A stretch of DNA of 64,000 nt, from the NCBI GenBank assembly GCA_947493535.1, contig CANLRK010000007.1:62001-126000 (forward strand), written 5' to 3'. The notes beneath the pieces are model-generated. The model made no database searches. It was given only the letters and a program-made list of their open reading frames with translations, and had not been told where the DNA came from. The translations under genes were made by a program, and so were the position numbers. Source of the DNA: an uncultured Flavobacteriaceae bacterium (lineage in GTDB: Bacteria; Bacteroidota; Bacteroidia; Flavobacteriales; Flavobacteriaceae). Every line of letters begins with the position of its first letter. Within the stretch, counting starts at the first letter, position 1. This document shows positions 20,354 to 27,585 of this stretch, piece after piece.

Positions 20354-21094
20354 ATGAAAACAATAAAAACAATACCAGTATATAATAGAAAAGGCCAACG
20401 TATTACAAGTATTACAGAAAAAGAAGCTGGATATATAGACCACTCAAAAATTGACGATAAGTTTTTTATTGTTGAAAATGATTTTTTAGTTATTAAGAGC
20501 AGGTTTTTCAGACAAGAGCATTTAGTAAAAAATACAACTTTTTATATTTATAAAGAGAATGTTCATTATAAAAGAAAAGAAAATATCTCATATAAAAAAG
20601 TGTTGTTTATACTTGAATCACCTCACCATAATGAATTTGATTATGAAAATAATTTCATAAGTAAAAAACCTTTATTTGGTAATTTTGAGTTGTTCACAAA
20701 TGGATTTCAAAAGTTAATGAAACAAATAAATAGCGTTGATTTAGCTTATGAAGTAACTCTGTACATTCCTGTTCCTTTTCAAAATTCATTACATTATTTA
20801 TTTAGACGGAATATTAAAGAACAAACTAAATTTAATTTTTGGCTGTATGGTTGGTGGGACTTGAAATACCATAAGGAGTTTCAAGAGTTTTTAGAGTATA
20901 GAAAGTTTGATTATTATATCAATTCCAGTACACGAACTTATAAAACGTTAATTTCACAAAAATTATCAAAGCTTATTACAACGGAATATCAAGTACATCA
21001 TCCTAACAGTAGCTTTTGGCGTCGAGAAGTACCTAAGTTTGCAATAAAAAAAATAGTGCATTTAGATGATTCCCATGCGCTTTTTAATCAATAA
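20354..21094 (+). CDS. Unrecognised 246-residue protein
   Basis: I do not recognise this family with confidence. The protein is soluble and basic, with no signal peptide or membrane segment. The core KKVLFILESPHHNEFDY, the NPFTF-like region VTLYIPVPFQNSLHYLF and the late HPNSSFWRR motif recall the strand-loop pattern and final His of uracil-DNA-glycosylase-like folds, but the match is too weak to name. The N-terminal 75 residues (VYNRKGQRITSITEKEAGY) look like a separate small beta domain. It follows the RlmI-like gene by 6 bp, so co-transcription is likely. The high Lys/Phe/Tyr content differs from the neighbours and may indicate recent acquisition. Confidence 0.7.
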   Translation: MKTIKTIPVYNRKGQRITSITEKEAGYIDHSKIDDKFFIVENDFLVIKSRFFRQEHLVKNTTFYIYKENVHYKRKENISYKKVLFILESPHHNEFDYENNFISKKPLFGNFELFTNGFQKLMKQINSVDLAYEVTLYIPVPFQNSLHYLFRRNIKEQTKFNFWLYGWWDLKYHKEFQEFLEYRKFDYYINSSTRTYKTLISQKLSKLITTEYQVHHPNSSFWRREVPKFAIKKIVHLDDSHALFNQ

Positions 21095-21178
21095 CTGAAT
21101 AAGTGTTTTTTAATGATTTGTTAAGATGGTATTGTATTTGATGCTTTTTATGTAGTTTTATCATCACACATAGGATTT

Positions 21179-21811
21179 ATGAAAGTATATACAACTGTAT
21201 TTTTTGCCATATTTTTTTGCTTATCGGTTACTGCACAAGTAAGAATGGATAGTAATATAAAAAATGGAGTGATTTTGCCTGCCGATGAGGATAGCAATGT
21301 AACAAAAAGCACATATAAATTAAGTTTAAAAAAGAACAATGAGTTACCAGAAATCGATTTAAAAAATCCATTAGAAGATCCTGTAGTGTTTAGTATTGAA
21401 AAAGACACTGAACTGTTAGATGCAGGAGAGGAGTTAGAAAAAAGATGGAAAGATAGTGATTTAGCCAACTCAGCAAAAGCAGATCAATATTTAGGAGATT
21501 TTAAAACAAAAAGCTCATACTTAACTTTACAGTGTAGAGATTTTGGGACAGTTGATGGCGATTATGTTCGTATTATTTTAAATGATCAAGTAGTTAGAAA
21601 TTCATGGAGATTAACAGGCAGTTTTAAAGGACTCAATATTGATTTAGAGCCTGGGTTAAACCGAATTGATATTATAGCACTTAATGTAGGAATGGCAGCA
21701 CCAAACACCGGCCATTTTGTAGTTGTAGATGAATTGGATCAAATACTAAATAATCAAATGTGGAATTTATATAGTAAAGGAAAAGCCACAATGATAGTTA
21801 TAAAAGAGTAA
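21179..21811 (+). CDS. Secreted protein of unknown function
   Basis: The 210-residue protein has a clear signal peptide (residues 1-20, FFCLSVTAQ). An acidic, probably disordered stretch follows, then a C-terminal beta-rich domain (YLTLQCRDFGTVDGDYVRIILNDQVV ... LEPGLNRIDIIALNVG). That domain reads like a jelly-roll or carbohydrate-binding fold. No sorting domain is present, so a periplasmic or outer-membrane-associated location is inferred. It lies 5 bp upstream of the DUF1272 gene, suggesting co-transcription. The function is unknown. Confidence 0.78.
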   Translation: MKVYTTVFFAIFFCLSVTAQVRMDSNIKNGVILPADEDSNVTKSTYKLSLKKNNELPEIDLKNPLEDPVVFSIEKDTELLDAGEELEKRWKDSDLANSAKADQYLGDFKTKSSYLTLQCRDFGTVDGDYVRIILNDQVVRNSWRLTGSFKGLNIDLEPGLNRIDIIALNVGMAAPNTGHFVVVDELDQILNNQMWNLYSKGKATMIVIKE

Positions 21812-21816
21812 CTTTT

Positions 21817-22050
21817 ATGTTAGAAATACGTCCAAACTGTGAACACTGTAATAAAGATTTACCCAACAACGCTACCGATGCAATGATTTGTAGCTTTGAA
21901 TGTACATTTTGTGCCAATTGTGTTACAAATGTATTACATAATATTTGTCCTAATTGTGGTGGTGGATTTGAAAAAAGACCTGAAAGACCTGCAAAACTAT
22001 TGGAAAAATATCCTGTAAGTACTACACGTATTTTTAAGCCCGTAAAGTAA
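21817..22050 (+). CDS. DUF1272 zinc-binding protein
   Basis: The 77-residue protein carries cysteine pairs (EHCNKD, MICSFECTFCANC, ICPNCGGGF) that would bind two zinc ions in a small rubredoxin/zinc-ribbon-like fold. It matches the DUF1272 family in length and in the ending RPERPAKLL. Function is unknown. It converges with the MscS-type channel gene, with only 3 bp between the stops. Confidence 0.88.
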   Translation: MLEIRPNCEHCNKDLPNNATDAMICSFECTFCANCVTNVLHNICPNCGGGFEKRPERPAKLLEKYPVSTTRIFKPVK

Positions 22051-22053
22051 TAA

Positions 22054-23304
22054 TTATGTGTTCTTTATTAAACTATTGTTATTAGAAAGTTCAAACAACT
22101 CCAACCCAAAATAGGGGATAGCTGCAATTAGATGATCAAAAATATCGGCCATTATATATTCGTAATTTTCCCAGCGTTTATCACTACTAAAAGCGTAAAT
22201 TTCTAAAGGAATTCCTTGCGAGGTGGGAGCTAGCTGCCTTGCCATAATCATCATATCTTTATTAATAGCTGAATGATTTTTCAAGTAGGTTTCAATATAT
22301 TTTCGAAACACTCCAATATTGGTTAAATTTCTACCATTAAGCAGTAGTTGCTTATCAATATTATTAGAGTTATTGTATTGATTTATTTTTTCTTGCTGAC
22401 TTATTATATACTCCTTAATTATTTCTATGTTTTTAAATGTATCTATCTCCTTATCATTTAAATAATGTATACTGTTTTGAGTGATAATTAATGCTCGCTT
22501 AATTCGTCTACCTTCTGCATGAACCATTCCGCGCCAATTTTTAAACGATTCAGAAATTAAGGCATATGTAGGTATTGTAGTTATTGTTTTATCAAAATTT
22601 TGAACCTTCACAGTTGAAAGATTAATTTCAATCACATCACCATCTGCTCCATAGCGTTCAAAAGTTACCCAATCTCCAATACGGACCATATCATTTATAG
22701 ATACTTGTATACTGGCAACAAAGCCCAAAATTGTATCTCTAAAAATTAAAATAATTATAGCGGAAGCTGCACCAATAGTAGTTATGAATTCAAAAAAGGA
22801 TCTTTCAGTAATAATTGCTAAAGCTGAAAAAAGCCCAATTGTCCATGCAAAAATCATAAAAACCTGTATGTAGCTATCTATAGGTTTGTCTTTTAAGCGT
22901 GGTAGGGTTTTAAAATAATCTTTTAATGATTTTAAGATGCTTCTAGCTACCCAAAGTGTAAGTACAACACCAAAAACCTGTAAACATTTAACAAGTATGT
23001 TTTTAGTGTATGAAAAATCAGCAAAAATATATGGTGTAAACTCAAGAGCAATTAGTAACGGGACTATATGTGCAATATTTCTTGGAGTTTTATTAGAAAT
23101 AAGAATATCATCAAAATTTGTTTTCGACTTTTTTGCTAATCTGCTAAAAAAAACAATCAATATCTTGCGCGAAACTATATCGATTAAAACAATTGTTAGC
23201 AATACAAACACCAATAGGGCAAACATGTTTAAATAAGCTGCTAAGGTTTCATCAAAACCGTTTTTAATTAAGTAGTCAAATAATAAATGTTTGATGTTTT
23301 TCAT
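22054..23304 (-). CDS. MscS-family mechanosensitive channel
   Basis: The 416-residue inner-membrane protein has several N-terminal transmembrane segments (about residues 22-42, 70-85, 92-115, 150-172). The MscS pore helix follows (AASAIIILIFRDTILGFVASIQVSINDMVRIGDWV), then the beta domain with GDVIEINLSTVKVQNFDKTITTIPTYAL and a long cytoplasmic C-terminus. Length and layout resemble E. coli YbdG more than the 286-residue MscS. It would release solutes on hypo-osmotic shock. The gene stands alone on the minus strand, divergent from the DUF1456 gene. Confidence 0.9.
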   Translation of the reverse strand: MKNIKHLLFDYLIKNGFDETLAAYLNMFALLVFVLLTIVLIDIVSRKILIVFFSRLAKKSKTNFDDILISNKTPRNIAHIVPLLIALEFTPYIFADFSYTKNILVKCLQVFGVVLTLWVARSILKSLKDYFKTLPRLKDKPIDSYIQVFMIFAWTIGLFSALAIITERSFFEFITTIGAASAIIILIFRDTILGFVASIQVSINDMVRIGDWVTFERYGADGDVIEINLSTVKVQNFDKTITTIPTYALISESFKNWRGMVHAEGRRIKRALIITQNSIHYLNDKEIDTFKNIEIIKEYIISQQEKINQYNNSNNIDKQLLLNGRNLTNIGVFRKYIETYLKNHSAINKDMMIMARQLAPTSQGIPLEIYAFSSDKRWENYEYIMADIFDHLIAAIPYFGLELFELSNNNSLIKNT

Positions 23305-23415
23305 ATACGTTTAATTGAAGTACAAAAATACTATCAAAGACAACAATAAAAAATAATAATAGGTATTTATAAATTCATTAAGAATGAACTGCGCAGTATT
23401 TTTAATGAAATAACT

Positions 23416-23423
23416 TACCTTTG
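23416..23423 (+). promoter_or_regulatory. TAnnTTTG -7 element for DUF1456 gene
   Basis: TACCTTTG matches the -7 consensus. It lies 93 bp before the ATG at 23517, implying a fairly long leader. Confidence 0.4.
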
Positions 23424-23516
23424 TGCAACTATAAACTGGTTTAACGTTTTATAGATTATTGATGGAATATGCTACGTATACTAAATAAGAATATATGTTA
23501 ACTAAAAAACTGTACA

Positions 23517-23771
23517 ATGGGATTAACAAATAATGATATTTTAAAAAAACTACGTGTAGCACATAAGTTGCGTGATACTGATATTGTTGAGATATGTGCT
23601 TTGGTAGATTTTAAAGTTTCAAAAAGTGAGTTAGGCGCCTTTTTTAGAAACGAAAGTCATCCTAAGTATATGGAATGTGGAGATCAGATATTAAGAAATT
23701 TTTTAAATGGGTTAATTATTCATTTGCGTGGCCCAATGCCACCTAAACCTATTCAGGAAAAAAAAGCTTAG
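23517..23771 (+). CDS. Single-repeat DUF1456 protein
   Basis: The 84-residue protein has the DUF1456 pattern (NNDILKKLRVAHKL ... ELGAFFRNESHPKYMECGDQILRNFLNGLI). Family members such as E. coli YehS usually contain two such repeats in about 150 residues; here only one is present, followed by a short Pro/Lys tail. It is either a natural single-repeat form or a shortened copy, and the stop is followed at once by a good terminator. Function is unknown. Confidence 0.82.
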   Translation: MGLTNNDILKKLRVAHKLRDTDIVEICALVDFKVSKSELGAFFRNESHPKYMECGDQILRNFLNGLIIHLRGPMPPKPIQEKKA

Positions 23772-23782
23772 TAGCCAAAAAA

Positions 23783-23814
23783 ATCGGTTAATACACATAT
23801 GTATATTAACCGAT
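23783..23814. terminator. Bidirectional intrinsic terminator between DUF1456 gene and mini-ORF cluster
   Basis: A perfect 11-bp stem (ATCGGTTAATA pairing with TATTAACCGAT) with a 10-nt loop is flanked by A7 on the left and T7 on the right. It can terminate the plus-strand DUF1456 gene and the minus-strand mini-ORF unit. Confidence 0.88.
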
Positions 23815-23836
23815 TTTTTTTAATATTTCAGTAAAA

Positions 23837-23971
23837 TTATATCACAAAACTAGCATGATTTAATTGCTGTAACTGAACATATTTATAATAGTATTTAGGT
23901 GTTTTTTTAATATTAGATAACCTTTTCTTTATTCTACTCATTCCTACGGGTATTTGTTGTATTGTTCTCAT
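23837..23971 (-). CDS. Mini-ORF C, 44-residue basic peptide
   Basis: A 44-codon ATG-started frame begins MRTIQQIPVGMSRIKKRLSN, continues with a Lys/Tyr-rich stretch and ends in TAA just before the shared terminator. It lies 23 bp downstream of mini-ORF B on the same strand. It has no visible similarity to mini-ORFs A and B apart from being short, basic and intracellular-looking. In DNA this AT-rich a frame of this length can occur by chance, so only its position in the unit supports it. Confidence 0.35.
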   Translation of the reverse strand: MRTIQQIPVGMSRIKKRLSNIKKTPKYYYKYVQLQQLNHASFVI

Positions 23972-23994
23972 TGCTATTTTGTTATTGATTCAAC

Positions 23995-24081
23995 TTATCT
24001 GTACCGTCTTTTTGAGTTCCAAATACTTGCTTTTGTTCTACTTAATTTGTGGGTAATTTGATTGTTTGCTGTCGTTTCCAT
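23995..24081 (-). CDS. Mini-ORF B, 28-residue basic peptide, tandem paralogue of mini-ORF A
   Basis: This 28-codon frame reads METTANN, then QITHKL, and ends WNSKRRYR followed by TAA. It aligns without gaps to mini-ORF A at 18 of 28 residues, including QITHKL and the full C-terminal WNSKRRYR. Within the conserved blocks the two copies differ at synonymous third positions (Thr ACC/ACG, Lys AAA/AAG, Arg CGG/CGC, Tyr TAC/TAT). That pattern is expected if the protein sequence, not the DNA, is under selection. The peptide is strongly basic, soluble and without a signal sequence. No family is recognised. Confidence 0.6.
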   Translation of the reverse strand: METTANNQITHKLSRTKASIWNSKRRYR

Positions 24082-24113
24082 GATTAATGATTATTTTAAT
24101 TGATGATTTAATT

Positions 24114-24200
24114 TTATCTATAGCGTCTTTTTGAGTTCCAATAATTAGCTTTTGCTGTTGTTAACTTGTGCGTAATTTGAGTTTGTGTTCCTGCTTCCAT
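24114..24200 (-). CDS. Mini-ORF A, 28-residue basic peptide, tandem paralogue of mini-ORF B
   Basis: This 28-codon frame reads MEAGTQT, then QITHKL, and ends WNSKRRYR followed by TAA. It is the first ORF of the minus-strand mini-cluster and lies 32 bp upstream of its paralogue. A purine-rich stretch (AAAAAAAAG) lies a few bases before the ATG. An AGTACT palindrome lies 56 bp upstream. The two equal-length copies with a shared C-terminus suggest a duplicated functional micro-protein; nucleic-acid binding is one guess from its charge, not evidence. Confidence 0.6.
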   Translation of the reverse strand: MEAGTQTQITHKLTTAKANYWNSKRRYR

Positions 24201-24256
24201 AATGCTTTTTTTTATTGTTGTATATCTAATAGACGCACAAAAAACAATTTTGTTAC

Positions 24257-24279
24257 AGTACTATGTAAAACAAAGTACT
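24257..24279. promoter_or_regulatory. AGTACT interrupted palindrome, operator-like
   Basis: A 23-bp near-perfect palindrome has outer half-sites AGTACT and inner half-sites TGT and ACA around a 3-bp centre. On the minus strand it contains TACTTTG, similar to a -7 element, 56 bp before mini-ORF A. The form is that of a dimeric regulator binding site; the regulator is unknown. Confidence 0.5.
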
Positions 24280-24360
24280 ATTTTAACAAAAATTAACACT
24301 TTGGTGTTTAATAAGCTTATTTTCAAAAGGGTGTATAGAATAGGTGTTTAGGAAGTAAAG

Positions 24361-24804
24361 CTAATATTTAACTAATTCAAATTGAAACTCAATTTTTTGA
24401 GTTTCATTAGCAACGGTAGCATATAACTTGTCGTTAGCTTTCCAATAACTAATTGTTTTAGGAAAATCATGAGTTTTATTTTCAAAAACCAGCTTATTTT
24501 GCTGCTTTGAAATTAATTTAAAACGAACAGTATTTTTATTTTCTGGAGTAGAAATATCCAAATACCAATTTGACGCTTGTTTATGTAGTAATATTTTTTC
24601 TTGCCAAATAGTATCGTTGTTTTGCAGTATGAATCCATGTCCTAAAAAAATAGAATCATTTTTTTTTGTCCAATATTCATAGGTTAATTTTTGTGTGTTG
24701 TCATCACTTTTTTTCCATTTACCCAATAACCAATCATTTTGAGTATTTTGCTTTATACATGATATACACGCTAAAAGGCAAGTAATTAAAACTAACTTTT
24801 TCAT
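24361..24804 (-). CDS. DUF6265-like lipoprotein
   Basis: The 147-residue protein begins with a lipoprotein signal (MKKLVLITCLLAC, lipid Cys at 13 or 16). A beta-rich domain follows, with the pattern WLLGKWKKS, YEYWTKKNDSIFLGHGFI, LVFENKTHDFPKTISYW. This matches the DUF6265 lipoproteins of Bacteroidota in order and length. The open frame extends 4 codons upstream to a TTG that overlaps the recQ stop, but the ATG at 24804 gives a proper signal peptide. It lies just downstream of recQ and may be co-transcribed. Function is unknown. Confidence 0.78.
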   Translation of the reverse strand: MKKLVLITCLLACISCIKQNTQNDWLLGKWKKSDDNTQKLTYEYWTKKNDSIFLGHGFILQNNDTIWQEKILLHKQASNWYLDISTPENKNTVRFKLISKQQNKLVFENKTHDFPKTISYWKANDKLYATVANETQKIEFQFELVKY

Positions 24805-24812
24805 AATAGCTT

Positions 24813-26927
24813 TCAAGTTAAATATTTTTCCTTAGCGATAACACTTAAAGCCAATCGTATTTTAAAATAATCTAATTGTTCTTCAAAAAAATCAAAGTAG
24901 GGTTTTAGAGCTTCTGGAGCACCTAAAGTTTGCTGAGCACTTTTTACTGCTTCAACTTCATGTTTACTAACAAAATCATATATGTTAATTGTTTTTCCAT
25001 CGGAATATAATTTAGCAATATGTGAATAAATTGTAGTAGCTTTTAACTTTCGTTGTTCAGCAATTTCATCAATGGTTAATCCTTGTTGATATAGTTCATA
25101 TGTAAATTTATGAGTATTGTTTTTATTTTTTGAAACTTTTTTTGACTTAGTAAATGCAATTACTTCTTTTATAAAAGCTTCCCCGTATACCTCTAATTTA
25201 TGCTGCCCAACACCATTTATTGCTAAAAATTCCTTTTCAGACATAGGTCGTTCAGTTTCAATTTCTTTTAAGGTAGCATCATTAAAAACTAAATAAGCAG
25301 GTATATTTTGTTCCAAAGCAATTTGCTGACGTATAACACGTAACCGCTCAAATAAAGTGTTATTTATTTTAGGCTTCTTTTGTTTGGTTGTTATGGTGCT
25401 ATTATGTGTTATAGGTTTTGTAAGTTCAATTCTTTCATTTTCAAACAATACTTTTTTTGAAAATGCAGTAAGTTGTAAAACATTATTCTGATGAAAGGCA
25501 ATTTGACAATAGCCCTGATTTATTAGTTGAATAATGTAGTGTTGCCAGTCTTTCCATGAAATATCTTTGCCTATCCCGTAAGTTTTAATGCTATCATAGT
25601 GTTTATTAAGTATTGTGGTGTTTTTTGCGCCACGCAATACATCTATAACAATTCCTATTGCTGCTTTCTCTTTTAACCTTACTATAGTTGATAACGCTTT
25701 TTGTGCTATAACTGTACCATTAAAAAACTCTGGCGGATTATTACAAATATCACAATTGCCACAATTATCGGGTAATAACTCTCCAAAATAACTAAGTAAA
25801 ATTTTTCTTCTACAACTAGTAGCTTCGGTAAATTGCTTCATACGGTCTAATTTAGCTAGTTGTACTTCAGCATTTGATGTGCCTTCTGCAAAATTACGAA
25901 GTTGAACTACATCTGCATAACTATGAAAAAGTAGGGCATGAGCTTCAAGGCCATCTCTTCCTGATCGGCCAATTTCTTGGTAATAACCCTCTATATTTTT
26001 AGGCATATTATAATGAATTACCCAGCGGACATTAGATTTATCTATTCCCATTCCAAAGGCTATTGTGGCACACACTACCTGTATTTTATCAAAAATAAAA
26101 TCTTCTTGAGTTTTAGCACGTTGCTCAAATGTTAAACCAGCATGATAGCTACGGGCTTTTATTCCGTTTAATTGTAATTTTTCGGCTAAAGTTTCAGTTG
26201 ATTTCCTGCTTAAACAATAAATAATGCCAGCTTCATTAGGCTTATTCCGAATAAACTTTATTATTTGTGAAGCTCTTTCATTAGCAGGTCTGACATCTAG
26301 TTTAATATTTTTTCTATCGAAAGAGGAAATACTTTGTATTGCATTTGGAATATGCAATTGTGTAATAATATCTTCTCTTGTTGCTTTGTCGGCAGTAGCT
26401 GTTAAGGCAATAAAAGGCGTGTTGGAAAGTTTCCGTTTTAAAAAACCAAGTTGTTGATATGACGGTCTGAAATCATGTCCCCATGATGAAATACAATGAG
26501 CTTCATCAATGGCTACGCAACTAATATAATTTTCATTAACAATATCTGATATTATACTTAAACTTTCTGGAGCTATATATAATAGTTTTAATTGGGCTTG
26601 ATGTACTGCTTCAAAAATTTGTTGCTGTTCTTCTGGCGTTTGACTACTATTAAAATAGGCGGCAGCTATACCGTTAGCATGTAAACCGTCTACTTGGTCT
26701 TTCATTAAAGCAATTAAAGGTGATATCACTAATGTTGTACCTTTAAAAAGTAGTGCAGGTAGTTGGTAACAAATAGATTTACCTCCACCTGTGGGTATAA
26801 TTACCAAATTATCTTTTTTAGCAAGGACGGCAGTTATTATAGCTTCTTGGTGTTCCCTAAAGTTATCGTATCCAAAGTATTTCTTTAAAGTTGGTAATAA
26901 TTGTTCTTGGTAATTATTTATAGGCAT
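24813..26927 (-). CDS. recQ: ATP-dependent DNA helicase RecQ
   Basis: The 704-residue helicase unwinds DNA 3'-5' in recombination and repair. Walker A TGGGKS is at residues 46-51 and the DEAH box at 141-144, followed by the RecQ loop CISSWGHDFR. QEIGRSGRDG is motif VI. The zinc-binding Cys set is CRRKILLSYFGE ... CGNCDIC. An RQC winged helix and an HRDC domain (LFERLRVIRQQIALEQNIPA) follow. A final segment of about 100 residues with a DEIAEQRKLKATTIYSHI helix-turn-helix is the extra C-terminal domain typical of Bacteroidota and Bacillota RecQ. The topB gene lies two genes upstream on the same strand. Confidence 0.97.
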   Translation of the reverse strand: MPINNYQEQLLPTLKKYFGYDNFREHQEAIITAVLAKKDNLVIIPTGGGKSICYQLPALLFKGTTLVISPLIALMKDQVDGLHANGIAAAYFNSSQTPEEQQQIFEAVHQAQLKLLYIAPESLSIISDIVNENYISCVAIDEAHCISSWGHDFRPSYQQLGFLKRKLSNTPFIALTATADKATREDIITQLHIPNAIQSISSFDRKNIKLDVRPANERASQIIKFIRNKPNEAGIIYCLSRKSTETLAEKLQLNGIKARSYHAGLTFEQRAKTQEDFIFDKIQVVCATIAFGMGIDKSNVRWVIHYNMPKNIEGYYQEIGRSGRDGLEAHALLFHSYADVVQLRNFAEGTSNAEVQLAKLDRMKQFTEATSCRRKILLSYFGELLPDNCGNCDICNNPPEFFNGTVIAQKALSTIVRLKEKAAIGIVIDVLRGAKNTTILNKHYDSIKTYGIGKDISWKDWQHYIIQLINQGYCQIAFHQNNVLQLTAFSKKVLFENERIELTKPITHNSTITTKQKKPKINNTLFERLRVIRQQIALEQNIPAYLVFNDATLKEIETERPMSEKEFLAINGVGQHKLEVYGEAFIKEVIAFTKSKKVSKNKNNTHKFTYELYQQGLTIDEIAEQRKLKATTIYSHIAKLYSDGKTINIYDFVSKHEVEAVKSAQQTLGAPEALKPYFDFFEEQLDYFKIRLALSVIAKEKYLT

Positions 26928-26988
26928 TAAACTCTAATAAAGTGTGTTAATTGTAAAGTTAAGCATTAAGATTGGTTGATACTAGTAA

Positions 26989-27585
26989 TTAAAAGAAATC
27001 GGGCAACTCAATTACTTCTCCGGCTTGCATATCATTTAAGTGAATTTGACCTATTCGTACTCGTACCAATCGTAAGGTAGGAAACCCGACTGCAGCGGTC
27101 ATTTTTCTAACTTGACGAAATTTTCCTTCCCGTAAAGTGATTGCTATCCAACTTGTTGGACCATGGCGCTCATCTCTTATCTTTTTCGCTCGTATAGGCA
27201 AGGTTAATTTTGAAGGGTTTAATAGTTGTACATTACATGGTTTGGTTGTATAGTCTTTACCATCTACAGTTATCACTACTCCTTGGTTAAGTTGTTTTAC
27301 AGCTTCATTAGTAATGCAACCATCTACTTGTGCATAATATTCTTTTTCCACCTTAGCACTTAAAATTTCATAACTTTTTTTTCCGTCAGTAGTTAATAAT
27401 AGTAAACCTTCAGAATCACGATCTAACCGACCAACAGCCATTGTACCTTCCGGAAAGTTTGTGAGCTCACCAAGAAACTTATGCTGTTTCTTTTTGCGTT
27501 GTTCATTACTAATGAACTGACTGAGATATCCATAAGGTTTGCAAACCGCAAAATAGAAATGAGTTTTATGTATTGGTGTTTTCAT
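26989..27585 (-). CDS. rluE: RluE-like rRNA pseudouridine synthase
   Basis: The 198-residue protein is of the RsuA/RluB/E/F type without an S4 domain. The catalytic Asp lies in VGRLDRDSEGLLLLT (about residues 51-65). KEYYAQVDG and EGKFRQVRKMTAAVGFPTLRLVRVRIG complete the active-site frame. The closest E. coli match in length is RluE, which modifies 23S rRNA U2457. Its start codon lies within the end of topB, with 20 bp overlap in another frame, so the two genes are translationally linked. Confidence 0.88.
   Translation of the reverse strand: MKTPIHKTHFYFAVCKPYGYLSQFISNEQRKKKQHKFLGELTNFPEGTMAVGRLDRDSEGLLLLTTDGKKSYEILSAKVEKEYYAQVDGCITNEAVKQLNQGVVITVDGKDYTTKPCNVQLLNPSKLTLPIRAKKIRDERHGPTSWIAITLREGKFRQVRKMTAAVGFPTLRLVRVRIGQIHLNDMQAGEVIELPDFF

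Noticed and set aside
23772-24360. CRISPR-like reading of the two similar segments near 24.0-24.2 kb
   Set aside because: There are only two copies, they diverge at codon third positions and encode aligned peptides, so they are duplicated ORFs, not repeats with spacers.
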